64,000 nt of DNA from Flagellimonas ochracea (GCF_009903685.1 NZ_JAAABI010000002.1:248001-312000); one strand, 5' to 3'. Positions 8,306 through 18,489 are shown, counted from the stretch's first letter. Numbers and translations are program-made. The notes: a model not told the origin generated them from the letters alone.

Positions 8306-9014
8306 AACCGTTTGTTTCTTGGTTAAACTTAATCTCTAATGTTGTTTCCCTTTTTATACCATTATTGAACAAACGAAAATATACCTGTATGGATTCGTGG
8401 CGAATATTGCGGAAGACGACAGTTTTTTGATTTACATTAGGGTATAACGATGTCGAAATTCTATCTGGCCATTGGCCATTCATTCCATCGTCATAAATAA
8501 CATTTTTTCTGATAAAAGAAGCATTATGACGTATACTCAAGTACATGGAATCTGTTTTGTTCTCAATTCTTTTAATATTCAATCTTGATTCCACAATTGG
8601 CTTTATTGGTGTAGGCCCTATACTATATGTATAGTCCTTTAGGTCTAATTCTTCCATTTGCGTAAAAACAACAGTAGGCCAATCTTTGTTGTGTTCCATT
8701 CGATATTGATCATTGATGACCATCAGAATTTCATCAGCATTTTCTGGAGAAATGGCAGTTACGTTGAACTCTCCATTGGGATTCAAATTCGAGGTTCCCA
8801 TTAAATCCAAATCCTCACTTGGTCCATAGGCGAATATAAAAGGGTAACCAGAAAAATTGCCCGCCGCATAAACATCAATTGGAAGTTCGGGTACTTGTTG
8901 TTTGTCTGGTAGGATGACTGTTCCCTTTACCAATAACCTAACATTGTCTTCATATGTAAGTTCACACCCAAAACATAGGAATGATAGGCTTACCATTAGA
9001 ACTATTCTGTGCAT
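8289..9014 (-). CDS. Putative lipoprotein, unknown function
   Basis: The start at 9014 (MHRIVLMVSLSFLCFGC) gives a compact lipoprotein-like signal with a candidate lipidated Cys at residue 17; the lipobox LCFGC is imperfect. An earlier Met at 9044 would add ten charged residues. The mature part of about 225 residues contains a carboxypeptidase-regulatory-like beta segment near the N-terminus (VKGTVILPDKQQVPELPIDV), common in Bacteroidota surface proteins, and has no enzyme motif that I recognise. It precedes and overlaps the putative barrel gene at 7694-8305, suggesting a two-gene envelope operon. An AKR gene lies downstream in the same direction on the right. Confidence 0.55.
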   Translation of the reverse strand: MHRIVLMVSLSFLCFGCELTYEDNVRLLVKGTVILPDKQQVPELPIDVYAAGNFSGYPFIFAYGPSEDLDLMGTSNLNPNGEFNVTAISPENADEILMVINDQYRMEHNKDWPTVVFTQMEELDLKDYTYSIGPTPIKPIVESRLNIKRIENKTDSMYLSIRHNASFIRKNVIYDDGMNGQWPDRISTSLYPNVNQKTVVFRNIRHESIQVYFRLFNNGIKRETTLEIKFNQETNGYEIRI

Positions 9015-9087
9015 AGAAAATGACTTCTTACCAACTTTCACCAATTGATGAAGGTCGACAGATTGTATTCACATCAAAATGTTGAGG

Positions 9088-9924
9088 TTAGAAATCGAAA
9101 TTGTCTGGGTCTGGGCCGAATCGCTTATCGCAATTCAAGCTGTCCAACAACCTAATATCGTTTGATTCAATTTCAAAATCAAAGAGGTCTGCGTTGGACA
9201 ATATACGTTCTTTTTTTGAAGATTTTGGGATAGTAATCACCCCTTTTTGCAAATCCCAACGCAACACTATCTGAGCAATGGTCTTGTTGTATTTTTTTGC
9301 AAGTTCTTTCATAGTATCCAAATCGAAGATGTTGCCTTGCATCAGTGGAGACCAAGCTTCGTATTGAATTCCTATGGAATGACAGAAATCTATCAACTCT
9401 TGTTGCACCAAATAGGGGTGAAATTCCATTTGGTTGACCATGGGAACAATTTTGGCATCAGGAAGCAAGTCTTCAATATGATGCTTTAAAAAATTGCTGA
9501 TGCCTATCGCCCTAACTCTTTTTTCATCGTACAACCTTTCCATCGCCTTCCATGTTTCTTTGGATTTTTCTCCTTTTGGCCAATGAATCAAATACAAATC
9601 GAGGTAGTCCGTTCCCAAACGTTCCAAACTGGCATCAAAAGCCTTTAGGGTGGAATCATACCCTTGGTCTGTGTTCCAAACCTTGCTCACCAAAAAAACA
9701 TCTTTTCGGTCTACAGTGCTTTGTTTGATGCCTTCACCTACACCTTCTTCATTATTATAAATAGAAGCTGTGTCAATATGCCTGTAGCCATGGTCCAAAG
9801 CATTTTTTACCGCATTTATAACTTCTTTGCCATCTTTTGAAAGATAAACCCCCAATCCAAAATAGGGCATCTCGACTCCGTTGTGCAGTTGAAAGGTTCC
9901 CTGTAAATCCGTTATTGTTCGCAT
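9088..9924 (-). CDS. Aldo/keto reductase
   Basis: This 278-residue protein is a complete NADPH-dependent aldo/keto reductase of the AKR5/2,5-diketo-gluconate reductase-like group. The catalytic tetrad is visible: Asp in HIDTASIY, Tyr in the same motif, Lys in FLVSKVWN, and His in YLIHWPKG. The C-terminal IPKSSKKERI stretch binds the 2'-phosphate of NADPH. It would reduce aldehydes or ketones; the substrate is not predictable. The stop of the upstream EnvC-like gene is only 4 bp from its start, so it is likely part of the same leftward transcript. Confidence 0.93.
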   Translation of the reverse strand: MRTITDLQGTFQLHNGVEMPYFGLGVYLSKDGKEVINAVKNALDHGYRHIDTASIYNNEEGVGEGIKQSTVDRKDVFLVSKVWNTDQGYDSTLKAFDASLERLGTDYLDLYLIHWPKGEKSKETWKAMERLYDEKRVRAIGISNFLKHHIEDLLPDAKIVPMVNQMEFHPYLVQQELIDFCHSIGIQYEAWSPLMQGNIFDLDTMKELAKKYNKTIAQIVLRWDLQKGVITIPKSSKKERILSNADLFDFEIESNDIRLLDSLNCDKRFGPDPDNFDF

Positions 9925-9928
9925 GCTG

Positions 9929-11155
9929 TTATAATTGATAGATCCAATCCTCTGGGTTTAATCGGTTTGAGTCTCTGTATAGATAGAACTTTAGTTTGGT
10001 GGTTCCGTCAAACCGATTGGTATTAATATCTCCCAACACTTCTTTCACAGCAACCCTATCGCCCTTTTTTACATAGAGCTTTGAAAGATTATAGTATGTG
10101 CTTATATAATTTCCGTGCTTTATCTGAACTCCCTTGCTGCCTCCAGGGACTGAAAGAATGGCTATCACCTCGCCCTCGAAAATTGCTCTCGCCTTGCTTC
10201 CTTTATCCGTGGTGATCGTTACACCATTGTTTCTGTGTTTTATGCCTGGGTACAACTTATCGGAATAAACACCATAGCCTTGGCTTTTAATTCCTTTTTC
10301 CACTGGCCAAATGAGCCTTCCCTTGTTGGAGGAAAAATTATCCGCCAACAACTTTGCTTCTGGGGTCAGGGCGAATGTAGCAGCGCTAGCAGCCCTTCCT
10401 GACCCTCTGTTTGAACTGGCGATGGCACTGCGAATCAATCGTTCTATCTCCCGATCTATTTTCCTGGCTTCCCTTCGTTTCTCTTCAATCGCTGCGGCAT
10501 ACCGTGTTTCATTTTGACGGATACTGCGCAAAAGCGTCTTTTGAGATTCTATTTCCTTAAATAATTTATCCTTGACTGCCTTGTTTTCTACTAACAACTG
10601 CTCCTTTTCCTTACGTTGTTGTACCAATTCTTGATTCAACCCTGCCAGTTGCTCTGTTTTTTTAACAATGCTCTCGCCCTGCTTTTTCCTATGCTTCGCA
10701 TATTGCTGCATGTACTGCAAGCGTTTAAAGGCTTGGAAAAAATTTTCAGCGGAGAGCAGGAACATTAAGCGATTATTTTGGGACTTATTTTGATACGTTT
10801 TTCGAATTAGGTTTGAATAATCATCCTTTAAGATTTTTAAATCTTCCCTAAGCTTGCTGATACTTCTAATGTTAACGTTTATCTGCCTGTTCAGCAGATT
10901 GGACTGTTGATTGGTAACGCGTATAAGCTCCTGCCGCACATTGATGCGTTTATCCAATGCTTCCATTTGGTCCAAGACATTGCCTTTTTCCTTTCTTTCT
11001 GCAAAAAGCAACCTATTGATTTCTTTAATTTCTTCTTGAAGGCGTTCCCTTTTCGCCTCTAGGGCTTTCTGCTCGCTGGTCTGTGCATAACAAAAAACAG
11101 ATGATAAAAATATAATTATGTAGAAAACAATATAATATGAGTTTTTACTTATCAT
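9929..11155 (-). CDS. EnvC-like murein hydrolase activator (degenerate M23/LytM domain)
   Basis: The 408-residue secreted protein has a signal peptide (about residues 1-24, ending CYAQ) and a long coiled coil (about 28-250, rich in E, K and R). A C-terminal LytM/M23 domain follows (about 285-408). The zinc ligands of active M23 peptidases are missing: the usual GxDI is GVTITT, and the usual H-L-S region reads YYNLSKL. That is the state of EnvC and NlpD, which activate amidases rather than cut peptidoglycan. It probably activates an N-acetylmuramoyl-L-alanine amidase during septal splitting. It follows the DUF4292 lipoprotein gene with 1 bp between them. Confidence 0.88.
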   Translation of the reverse strand: MISKNSYYIVFYIIIFLSSVFCYAQTSEQKALEAKRERLQEEIKEINRLLFAERKEKGNVLDQMEALDKRINVRQELIRVTNQQSNLLNRQINVNIRSISKLREDLKILKDDYSNLIRKTYQNKSQNNRLMFLLSAENFFQAFKRLQYMQQYAKHRKKQGESIVKKTEQLAGLNQELVQQRKEKEQLLVENKAVKDKLFKEIESQKTLLRSIRQNETRYAAAIEEKRREARKIDREIERLIRSAIASSNRGSGRAASAATFALTPEAKLLADNFSSNKGRLIWPVEKGIKSQGYGVYSDKLYPGIKHRNNGVTITTDKGSKARAIFEGEVIAILSVPGGSKGVQIKHGNYISTYYNLSKLYVKKGDRVAVKEVLGDINTNRFDGTTKLKFYLYRDSNRLNPEDWIYQL

Positions 11156-11156
11156 A

Positions 11157-11945
11157 TTACTTTAATGTTATTTTATCATATCCATTCGGAACCCTATACG
11201 GAAAATTCAATGTTTTGTTGAGCTCCAAGTTTCTAAAACTTAAATCGATTACTGTTTGATCACCGTTCTCAGCCGCTACTATTTTAATTTCCTGAGGCAG
11301 TATGTTTCCTGAAATATCCTGATAAGTATATTTTGCCTTTAATTGACGATAGCTTTCTGGTTGTGAAATTTGCTGTAGTGCTATCTTGAAATTTCTAGGT
11401 TCCAATTGAAACAAGGTCTTAAAAAATGTTGCAGCCTTTTTTGGCTTTAACTGGTAATTGCCTTGACTGACATTCGATGTATATTTTTCTTCTCTCAAAT
11501 CAAAAACTGCATTGCCCAATAGCATATTCTGCACCTTTTCAAAGTCCAAATCGGTTCCCAAAAGGTTACTGAGGTAACTGAAATCTCCATCAAAATACTC
11601 GTTCTGCAATTTGTTGTAAAAGGAAACCCTTTCTGGGGTAATATGCGCCTTTACAACTCCGAGTGGGGCACTCATCCAGATAACCTTGTCCTTTTCCATA
11701 CGAAGACTAACGTTAACCCCTTGGCTTTCCTTACCGTTTGAGTAATCTATCTTAACTCTTCCCCGCAATGTTTTAAAATTGGGTTGGTTGTTGTAGTGGC
11801 TGTTTATGATGTTCCTTACCGACATTCTGATATCAACTTCACCACCCGCTATCGATTTGGTGCTTCTACAGGATCCCAATACTAGAACAAAGCCCATCAA
11901 TAGCAGCAATCCTATCTTTTTTTGTATGTGCTGTGCCCAACTCAT
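11157..11945 (-). CDS. DUF4292 lipoprotein
   Basis: The 262-residue protein starts with a lipoprotein signal (LLLLMGFVLVLGSCRSTKS, lipidated Cys at about residue 26). It then shows the LolA/LolB-like beta fold of DUF4292: NFKTLRGRVKIDYSNGKES, then VNVSLRMEKDKVIWMSA, and an aliphatic C-terminus. DUF4292 proteins are widespread in Bacteroidota and sit next to EnvC-like and TPR genes as here. A role in outer-membrane lipoprotein or lipid handling is suggested by the fold, not shown. Its start overlaps the TPR gene stop by 4 bp (ATGA), indicating translational coupling. Confidence 0.85.
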   Translation of the reverse strand: MSWAQHIQKKIGLLLLMGFVLVLGSCRSTKSIAGGEVDIRMSVRNIINSHYNNQPNFKTLRGRVKIDYSNGKESQGVNVSLRMEKDKVIWMSAPLGVVKAHITPERVSFYNKLQNEYFDGDFSYLSNLLGTDLDFEKVQNMLLGNAVFDLREEKYTSNVSQGNYQLKPKKAATFFKTLFQLEPRNFKIALQQISQPESYRQLKAKYTYQDISGNILPQEIKIVAAENGDQTVIDLSFRNLELNKTLNFPYRVPNGYDKITLK

Positions 11946-12865
11946 AATCCTGGCTTTATTTTATTGGTATACTCATTGGCCTTCGTTGTGTTTCCTATCT
12001 GTGTATAGGCTCTGGATAGCTCCCTATACATATTGTTTGCCAGAGCATCGTTATCCACGAGATAGTCCAATCCGTCTTCCAGAACTTCAATCGCTTTATT
12101 GGCATTGGAAGTGCCATTAAGTGCTGCTCCATACGCATAATAGAAAAAGGGCTGTAAAGGATAAGCGTCCAAAGCTTCTTTGGAAATAGCAAGAAGTGCT
12201 TCATGTTCGTTGCGCTCCAATAGATTCTTAATTCGATTTTGATAGTCTGCAACTGGGTTATCATCTTCCAATTGATTTTCCTTGATGCTGGGGGTAGTTG
12301 GCTCCACTATAACGTTTTTTTGTTGAAGGGAGTCATCTATTTTCCTCTTTATTTGGGCGGCAAACGATTGGTTATCCAATCCCATAATTATTATAAGTGC
12401 TTCTTGGTGTTTTTTCCTTTTAAAATATGCCAATGCCAAGTTTTCCTGTAGTTTCTGATTATCGAAAGGGATGTTCTGTTTAATGGCATCCAAAGTGTTC
12501 CCCTGTGCGTCCAAAATCTTCAACACGTTCTCCAAATACCAAAAATCCGTAGGTTCTGCATTTAAAGCTTGAAGAGCAAAATCTTGGGCCTTTATGTACT
12601 GTTTATCGCTATAATATGCCTTGGCCAATTCATAATCAATAACACTATAGGTAGGCTCCAACCGTTTACATTTTAGGAACAGGGCAATGGCTCTATCAAA
12701 ATTTTGAATCCCCTTTTGCTTTAGGGCTTCAAAGAAGTTTTCTTGAAACTCATCGGTATATTCTTCTAAATAAACCTCTGCACTTTTTTCTTCTTGGGCA
12801 TAGATTGGGCTATAGGTCCAAAGTGATACCATTAATCCTATTCCAAGAAGACATTTCTTGTCCAT
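11942..12865 (-). CDS. Periplasmic tetratricopeptide-repeat protein
   Basis: A 307-residue protein with a signal peptide (MDKKCLLGIGLMVSLWTYSPIYA). Several TPR-like helix pairs follow: QNFDRAIALFLKCKRLEPTY and QYIKAQDFALQALNAEP in the N-terminal half, KAIEVLEDGLDYLVDND and ELSRAYTQIGNTTKANEY at the C-terminus. TPR arrays hold partner proteins. The conserved position before a DUF4292 lipoprotein and an EnvC-like protein suggests a shared envelope or cell-division complex. It lies 10 bp after the nucleotidyltransferase gene and overlaps the DUF4292 gene. Confidence 0.85.
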   Translation of the reverse strand: MDKKCLLGIGLMVSLWTYSPIYAQEEKSAEVYLEEYTDEFQENFFEALKQKGIQNFDRAIALFLKCKRLEPTYSVIDYELAKAYYSDKQYIKAQDFALQALNAEPTDFWYLENVLKILDAQGNTLDAIKQNIPFDNQKLQENLALAYFKRKKHQEALIIIMGLDNQSFAAQIKRKIDDSLQQKNVIVEPTTPSIKENQLEDDNPVADYQNRIKNLLERNEHEALLAISKEALDAYPLQPFFYYAYGAALNGTSNANKAIEVLEDGLDYLVDNDALANNMYRELSRAYTQIGNTTKANEYTNKIKPGL

Positions 12866-12875
12866 TGTTCAATTA

Positions 12876-13892
12876 TTACTCCAAAACCGAATAATCCCCT
12901 ATACTGATTGTCTCAAATTTTCCATCGAATACAACATGGTTCCCGATCATGGCATTATCCAAATTGGCATTGGTTATTTTACTGTTGCTTTGGATTAAAC
13001 TATTCTTTATCGTGGTATTCTCTACCATGGTATTTGCACCTAAAGATACAAAAGGCCCTATCGTACTATTCCTAATTACAACATTTTCGCCAATAAAGCA
13101 GGGCTCAATGATGTTGGCATTGTCCTTTTTCACGGAGTTCGAAACCAGTTGCTCACCATCTTTTTCCAAAAAGCCCAACATGCGTTGATTGGTTTCCACG
13201 GTTACATTTTTATTGCCACAGTCCATCCATTCATCCACTTTACCTGGAACAAATTTCATGCCCTTTTCCATCATTCGTTTTATGCCATCATTGATTTGAT
13301 ATTCCCCGCCATGGGTAATATCATTATCCAATATATGCTGCAATTCCTTCTTGAGCACTCCCACATCCTTGAAGTAATAAATGCCAATTACGGCCAAATC
13401 CGAAACATACTCCTTGGGCTTCTCTACCAACTCCACAATTTCGTTGCTATCACTCAACTTTACCACCCCATAAGCTTCTGGATGCTCCACCTGCTTTACC
13501 CAAATAACACTGTCCGCAGATTTATCCAAATCAAAATCTGCCCGAATCAAAGTGTCCGCATAGGCAATTACCGCAGGGCCGCTCAATGATTCCTTGGCGC
13601 TCATAATGGCGTGTCCTGTTCCCAAAGGTTGATCTTGTCTATAAATTGATCCCTTTGCTCCCAAGCTTTCCGCCAATTGCATAAGGCTTTCTACAACATC
13701 ATCCCCAAAAAAAGCAGGATCACCCAATATAAAAGCAACCTCTTCAATAGGTTCACCCAGCACTTTGGCAATATCGCTTACCAATCGATGCACAATGGGT
13801 TTCCCCGCCACGGGTATCAATGGTTTTGGAACTGTTAGGGTATGTGGCCTCAATCGAGACCCTCTTCCCGCCATTGGGACTATGATTTTCAT
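12876..13892 (-). CDS. Sugar-phosphate nucleotidyltransferase with left-handed beta-helix tail
   Basis: This 338-residue protein has the nucleotidyltransferase signature MAGRGSRLRPHTLTVPKPL at the N-terminus, with AYADTLI as the metal-binding Asp motif and VEKP as the sugar-binding element. After about residue 245 there are hexapeptide-like turns (IIEPCFIGENVVIRNSTIG and on), forming a short left-handed beta-helix. It resembles glucose-1-phosphate thymidylyl/uridylyltransferases and GlmU-like enzymes, so it should make an NDP-sugar. The exact sugar is uncertain. It is transcribed with dut and the flippase upstream, and is 33 bp after dut. Confidence 0.85.
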   Translation of the reverse strand: MKIIVPMAGRGSRLRPHTLTVPKPLIPVAGKPIVHRLVSDIAKVLGEPIEEVAFILGDPAFFGDDVVESLMQLAESLGAKGSIYRQDQPLGTGHAIMSAKESLSGPAVIAYADTLIRADFDLDKSADSVIWVKQVEHPEAYGVVKLSDSNEIVELVEKPKEYVSDLAVIGIYYFKDVGVLKKELQHILDNDITHGGEYQINDGIKRMMEKGMKFVPGKVDEWMDCGNKNVTVETNQRMLGFLEKDGEQLVSNSVKKDNANIIEPCFIGENVVIRNSTIGPFVSLGANTMVENTTIKNSLIQSNSKITNANLDNAMIGNHVVFDGKFETISIGDYSVLE

Positions 13893-13925
13893 AAATATAT
13901 ACTTAGTCTTTAGTGATTAGCATCT

Positions 13926-14360
13926 TCATTTGGTTCCCGTACTTCCAAACCCGCCTGCACCTCTATCGGTCTCCGAAAGAGATTCGACCTGGTCCCAATC
14001 GGCTCTTTCGTGTTTGGCAATAACCATTTGCGCTATCCGCTCACCGTTTTCAACAATGAAATCTTCCTTAGAGAGATTGACCAAAATCACACCCACTTCT
14101 CCCCGATAATCTGCGTCAATAGTTCCCGGAGCATTGAGCACTGTAATTCCTTTTTTTGCAGCAAGACCGCTCCGCGGTCGCACCTGTGCCTCATATCCAA
14201 TGGGAAGCTCCATAAAAATACCGGTGGGCACAATGGCCCGTTCCAGCGATTTTAAGGTAATCGGTTCAGCAATATTTGCCCTCAAGTCCATTCCGGCCGA
14301 AGCCAAGGTTTCGTAATTGGGTAGTTGATGTTCTGATGTATTGATAATCTTAATCTTCAC
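13926..14360 (-). CDS. dut: dUTP diphosphatase
   Basis: The 144-residue protein is a trimeric dUTPase that converts dUTP to dUMP and pyrophosphate, keeping uracil out of DNA and feeding dTMP synthesis. All five motifs are present: [24 protein letters not shown] with the catalytic Asp, GERIAQMV and [10 protein letters not shown]. The length is standard. It overlaps the flippase gene by 11 bp, so the two are probably translated in a coupled way despite unrelated functions. Confidence 0.96.
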   Translation of the reverse strand: MKIKIINTSEHQLPNYETLASAGMDLRANIAEPITLKSLERAIVPTGIFMELPIGYEAQVRPRSGLAAKKGITVLNAPGTIDADYRGEVGVILVNLSKEDFIVENGERIAQMVIAKHERADWDQVESLSETDRGAGGFGSTGTK

Positions 14361-15819
14361 GGCGTAGCAATATGGTCTTTAGTCTCTCTCCCTCCATCCT
14401 ATAAACTAACATCAAAAATAGCAAAAGTAGTATGCTCCCAGCTATTAAATTTCTATTAAAAACGTAGAAAGAAAGGGCAGAAAACCCGATGGAAACGGCC
14501 AAGTAGAACACAATTTTCCTCATGTTATAGGGAATCGGATAATATTTTCTTCCAAAGTAGTAGGACAAGAGCATCATACTTCCATAGGCGGCCAACGTGG
14601 CCAGGGCCGAAGCCATGTATCCCATTTTTGGTATCAATCCTACGTTCATTATAAGGGTGATCAAGGCACCAATTGAGGAAATATAGGCGCCAAATTTGGT
14701 CTGGTCGGTAACCTTGTACCACACGGATAGGTTATGATAAATGCCCAAACAAAAACTTCCCAATAGTATGATGGGCACAACTTCCAGAGCTTCCCAATAA
14801 ATCTGATTTCGGATGAGCAACTTTCCCAGTGGTTCCACAAAAACCACCACTCCGAGCAGAATTACACTGCCCAATATCACAAAATAATTGGTGATTTGGG
14901 CGTAGGTTTTTTGTGGTCTTTCGGTTTTTGCATGACTGAAGAAAAAAGGCTCGACACCCATTCTAAAAGCAGTGCCAAATAGCGTCATGAAAAGGGCCAA
15001 CTTGTAGCAGGCTCCATATTTGCCAACTTCAGTCTCTGCAATATCGGATGGTAGTATCTCTGTCAATAGAATCTTGTCCAATACCTCATTAATGGTAAAC
15101 GCCACCCCTGCCAACATTACCGGTCCTGCATATTTCATCATTTGTTGCCACAATGATTTATCAAATCTGTAGGTGGCCTTGAAATAGGTGGGCAATAAAA
15201 TCAAAAGTGTAACACCGCTCGCTATGATATTGGAAATGAATATGTATTGAATCTGCCAGCCCTCTTCATACATGGAATTCCATAATCCTTCAGAGGAATT
15301 TGCTGACAACTTCGGCAAAATCAGTAAGAAGAATACATTAAATCCTAAATTGACAGCAACATTGGCTGTCTTTAATAGCGCATACTTCATAGGTCTTTCC
15401 TGAGCACGTAACAGAGCAAACGGAATTATGACCAAGGCATCCAAAACCAAAATGTAAGTGGTAAACTCAATATAATCCACATTGATGTTGGTGAACTCTG
15501 CTAGGCCATCCTTGACCACCAAGGCCAACACCAAGAAAAACAGCGATGAGGTCAACAGGGATATCAAAGAGGTGGAAATTACCCGCTCCTTGTCATCTCT
15601 TTTATGGTAAAATCGGAAAAATGCCGTTTCCATGCCATAGGCCAAAAACACATTAAAAATGGCTATCCATGCATAGATGTTGGTATACTGGCCATACCCT
15701 GCTGCGTTTTCAAAAACGGAAGTGTATAGGGGAAGCAAAAAAAAAGAAATGACCCGTGGCAAAACCGTGGCCACGCCGTAAATAAAAGTTTGTTTAAAAA
15801 GCTTTTTTAATGGATTCAA
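14350..15819 (-). CDS. Polysaccharide flippase-family membrane protein (MOP superfamily)
   Basis: The 489-residue protein has about 14 hydrophobic helices and the Wzx/MurJ-like N-terminus [20 protein letters not shown]. It belongs to the polysaccharide transport branch of the MOP superfamily and should flip a lipid-linked sugar or glycan across the inner membrane. Because it is linked to dut, a nucleotidyltransferase and envelope genes but lies far from the surface glycan locus at 40-58 kb, its substrate is unknown. A second flippase (48329-49783) serves the glycan locus. It is the first gene of this leftward group, 127 bp past the atpG stop. Confidence 0.88.
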   Translation of the reverse strand: MNPLKKLFKQTFIYGVATVLPRVISFFLLPLYTSVFENAAGYGQYTNIYAWIAIFNVFLAYGMETAFFRFYHKRDDKERVISTSLISLLTSSLFFLVLALVVKDGLAEFTNINVDYIEFTTYILVLDALVIIPFALLRAQERPMKYALLKTANVAVNLGFNVFFLLILPKLSANSSEGLWNSMYEEGWQIQYIFISNIIASGVTLLILLPTYFKATYRFDKSLWQQMMKYAGPVMLAGVAFTINEVLDKILLTEILPSDIAETEVGKYGACYKLALFMTLFGTAFRMGVEPFFFSHAKTERPQKTYAQITNYFVILGSVILLGVVVFVEPLGKLLIRNQIYWEALEVVPIILLGSFCLGIYHNLSVWYKVTDQTKFGAYISSIGALITLIMNVGLIPKMGYMASALATLAAYGSMMLLSYYFGRKYYPIPYNMRKIVFYLAVSIGFSALSFYVFNRNLIAGSILLLLFLMLVYRMEGERLKTILLRRED

Positions 15820-15890
15820 ATAGGTGATGCCTTAAAAGTGGTTACAAGTTACATAAAAGACACAAGTCTATTAACTCCACCATACCCTGA

Positions 15891-15919
15891 AAAAAGAAAA
15901 AAGCCACTTCAAAAGCGGC
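15891..15919 (-). terminator. Rho-independent terminator of the ATP synthase operon
   Basis: On the minus strand, GCCGCTT-TTG-AAGTGGC (7 pairs, one G-T) is followed directly by TTTTTTCTTTTT. It lies 28 bp after the atpG stop in the direction of transcription, so it should terminate the atp operon before the flippase gene. Confidence 0.82.
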
Positions 15920-15946
15920 CTTCCCATATCTGTTATACTTAAGATT

Positions 15947-16807
15947 CTAATTATTCAAAGCTTCGGCACCGCCTACGATTTCCAAGATTTCATTGGTAAT
16001 GGCTGCTTGTCTTGCCTTGTTGTAAGTGAGTGTTAACTGATCTTTCAACTCTCCAGCATTGTCCGTGGCCTTGTGCATAGCTGTCATACGTGCACCGTGC
16101 TCACTGGCAAAGGAATCCCGAATGGCCTTATATAGTTGGGTCTTCAACGACTTGGGAATCAATTGTTCCACGATTTCCTCCTTGGATGGCTCAAAAATGT
16201 AATCTGCGCTACCGGAGGTGTTTCCTTCCATGGGTATAATCGGTAAAAATTGTTCAGTAGTGACAATTTGGGTGGCTGCATTCTTGAATCGGTTATACAC
16301 CAAATCAATTCGGTCATATTCTCCGTCCGTGAAACGCTGCATCAAACTTTCAGCAATTTCAGCTACGTTCTCAAAAGTCAAATCATCATATATTTCACCA
16401 TGATTGGCAACCACATTGAATTTTTTGCTCAAAATATCATTGCCCTTTTTTCCGATGGTCATAAAATCGACGTTCTTGCCGCCATATTTGCCGTGGTACA
16501 GGGAAACACTTCCTTTGATAATGTTGGAGTTGAAAGCTCCGCAAAGACCTCTGTTTGAGGTTATGGAAACCACCAACACTTTTTTTACTTCCCTGTTATT
16601 GGCATACTGACTCCCAGAATCCCCATCCAAACTACCACTCAAGTTTTGCAACAACTCGGTCAACTTGTTGGCATAAGGTCGCATGGCCGTAATGGCATCT
16701 TGGGCCTTTTTCAACTTGGCGGCAGATACCATTTTCATGGCACTGGTTATCTGCATGGTTGATGAAACCGAAGATATTCTGTTACGTATTTCCTTTAAGT
16801 TCGCCAT
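15947..16807 (-). CDS. atpG: F1 ATP synthase subunit gamma
   Basis: The 286-residue gamma subunit is the central rotor shaft of F1. The N-terminal NLKEIRNRISSVSSTMQITSAMKMVSAAKL helix pattern (about residues 3-32) and the C-terminal KATDNAGELKDQL...YNKARQAAITNEILEIVGGA region form the coiled coil that turns inside the alpha3beta3 ring. The length is normal. It is the last gene of the operon, separated from atpA by a palindromic repeat element (16817-16903). A strong terminator follows it. Confidence 0.98.
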   Translation of the reverse strand: MANLKEIRNRISSVSSTMQITSAMKMVSAAKLKKAQDAITAMRPYANKLTELLQNLSGSLDGDSGSQYANNREVKKVLVVSITSNRGLCGAFNSNIIKGSVSLYHGKYGGKNVDFMTIGKKGNDILSKKFNVVANHGEIYDDLTFENVAEIAESLMQRFTDGEYDRIDLVYNRFKNAATQIVTTEQFLPIIPMEGNTSGSADYIFEPSKEEIVEQLIPKSLKTQLYKAIRDSFASEHGARMTAMHKATDNAGELKDQLTLTYNKARQAAITNEILEIVGGAEALNN

Positions 16808-16816
16808 TCTCTTCTT

Positions 16817-16903
16817 TTGTCATTCCGCACTTGATGCGGCTTCTTGTTGTTTAAGGATTCCTGCGTCACCCTGAGCGCAGTCGAAGGGAAGCAGGAATGA
16901 CAA
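16817..16903. repeat. REP-like palindromic element between atpA and atpG
   Basis: The 87-bp element is bounded by a perfect 10-bp inverted repeat, TTGTCATTCC at 16817-16826 and GGAATGACAA at 16894-16903. Inside are two hairpins: CCGCA-N5-TGCGG (16825-16839) and ATTCCTGC...GCAGGAAT (16857-16898). The second encloses CCTGAGCGCAGTCGAAGG (16870-16887), which recurs inverted at 19866-19883. It fills nearly the whole gap between atpA and atpG and contains no ORF. It could attenuate readthrough or stabilise the upstream mRNA. Confidence 0.8.
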
Positions 16904-16906
16904 GTA

Positions 16907-18487
16907 TTATGCTCTATATTTTCCTGAAAGGTCCTTGGCCACTGATGTCAAAGTTTCTGTGACCTCATCCGTCAACTTACCTGCTTTCAAGGTGTCCAAA
17001 ACATCTCTATGCTTGGCATTCAAAAATTCCAAGTAATCCCTTTCAAATTCTTTTACTTTGTCCACAGGAACATCACGCAAGAGGTTTTTGGATCCTGCAA
17101 AAATGATGGCCACTTGATCTTCCACTGTAAAAGGATCGTTCTGGCCTTGTTTCAAGATTTCAACGTTCCTACGCCCTTTTTCAATAACGTTCAAGGTAGC
17201 GGCATCCAAATCAGAACCAAACTTGGCAAAGGCTTCCAATTCACGGAACTGTGCCTGATCCAACTTCAATGTACCCGCTACTTTTTTCATCGATTTTATC
17301 TGGGCATTACCCCCTACCCTCGATACCGAGATACCCACATTGATTGCAGGACGCACCCCTTGGTTGAACAAGTCCTGCTCCAAGAAAATCTGTCCGTCCG
17401 TAATGGAAATTACGTTTGTTGGAATATATGCGGAAACGTCACCCGCCTGAGTTTCGATAATAGGAAGGGCAGTCAAAGATCCCCCACCTTTTACCTTTCC
17501 TTTCAATACATCAGGAAGATCGTTCATCTCCTTGGCCACATTATCATCATTGATAACCTTGGCAGCACGCTCCAGCAGTCTCGAGTGGAGATAGAACACA
17601 TCACCAGGATAGGCCTCACGTCCTGGAGGTCTTCTCAACAACAGTGATACTTCACGATAGGCTACCGCTTGTTTGGATAAATCATCATAAATAATCAATG
17701 CTGGACGACCTGTATCCCTAAAATATTCCCCGATAGCAGCACCTGCAAAAGGGGCATAAACCTGCATTGGGGCAGGGTCGGAAGCGTTAGCGGCAACAAT
17801 GGTCGTATAGGCCAAGGCCCCTTTGTCTTCCAAAATCTTGGCTATTCCGGCCACTGTGGATGCTTTTTGACCTATGGCAACATAGATACAGTATACTGGC
17901 TCACCGGCATCGTAAAATTCTTTTTGGTTGATGATGGTGTCGATACAAACCGTGGTCTTTCCTGTTTGACGGTCACCGATGACAAGCTCCCGCTGTCCTC
18001 GACCGACAGGAATCATGGCATCGATGGCCTTTACTCCAGTCTGCAACGGTTCGTTCACAGGTTGACGATAGATTACCCCAGGGGCTTTACGCTCCAAAGG
18101 CATTTCATAAGTTTCTCCAGAGATGGGTCCTTTGCCGTCGATTGGAGTTCCCAAGGTATCCACTACGCGGCCAACGATACCTTCACCCACGTTGATGGAT
18201 GCGATACGCTGCGTTCTCTTAACTGTGGCGCCTTCCATAATCTCTTTTGATGGGCCCAACAACACCACACCAACATTATCTTCTTCCAGGTTCAATACAA
18301 TCCCCTGCATTCCACCTTCAAACTCCACTAATTCGCCATACTGGGCATTGGAAAGTCCGTAAATGCGGGCAATACCGTCACCCACTTGTAATACGGTTCC
18401 CACTTCATCCAACGAAGCGGTGGCTTCAAACCCGGATATTTGTTTTTTTAATATTGCTGATACTTCAGCGGCTTTTACTCCTGCCAT
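16907..18487 (-). CDS. atpA: F1 ATP synthase subunit alpha
   Basis: The 526-residue alpha subunit carries the non-catalytic nucleotide site. The Walker A motif is [10 protein letters not shown] (about residue 172), Walker B is [10 protein letters not shown], and [25 protein letters not shown] is the diagnostic alpha-subunit segment. The arginine finger region [11 protein letters not shown] is intact. Length and order are standard. It follows atpH with 2 bp between them. Confidence 0.99.
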   Translation of the reverse strand: MAGVKAAEVSAILKKQISGFEATASLDEVGTVLQVGDGIARIYGLSNAQYGELVEFEGGMQGIVLNLEEDNVGVVLLGPSKEIMEGATVKRTQRIASINVGEGIVGRVVDTLGTPIDGKGPISGETYEMPLERKAPGVIYRQPVNEPLQTGVKAIDAMIPVGRGQRELVIGDRQTGKTTVCIDTIINQKEFYDAGEPVYCIYVAIGQKASTVAGIAKILEDKGALAYTTIVAANASDPAPMQVYAPFAGAAIGEYFRDTGRPALIIYDDLSKQAVAYREVSLLLRRPPGREAYPGDVFYLHSRLLERAAKVINDDNVAKEMNDLPDVLKGKVKGGGSLTALPIIETQAGDVSAYIPTNVISITDGQIFLEQDLFNQGVRPAINVGISVSRVGGNAQIKSMKKVAGTLKLDQAQFRELEAFAKFGSDLDAATLNVIEKGRRNVEILKQGQNDPFTVEDQVAIIFAGSKNLLRDVPVDKVKEFERDYLEFLNAKHRDVLDTLKAGKLTDEVTETLTSVAKDLSGKYRA

Positions 18488-18489
18488 TT

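Noticed and set aside
13149..13589. Open frame of 146 codons on the plus strand
   Set aside because: It is antisense to the nucleotidyltransferase gene and the translation has no family-like pattern.
17009..17647. Open frame of 212 codons on the plus strand
   Set aside because: It lies wholly antisense to atpA, which is clearly coding; a shadow frame of a conserved gene.
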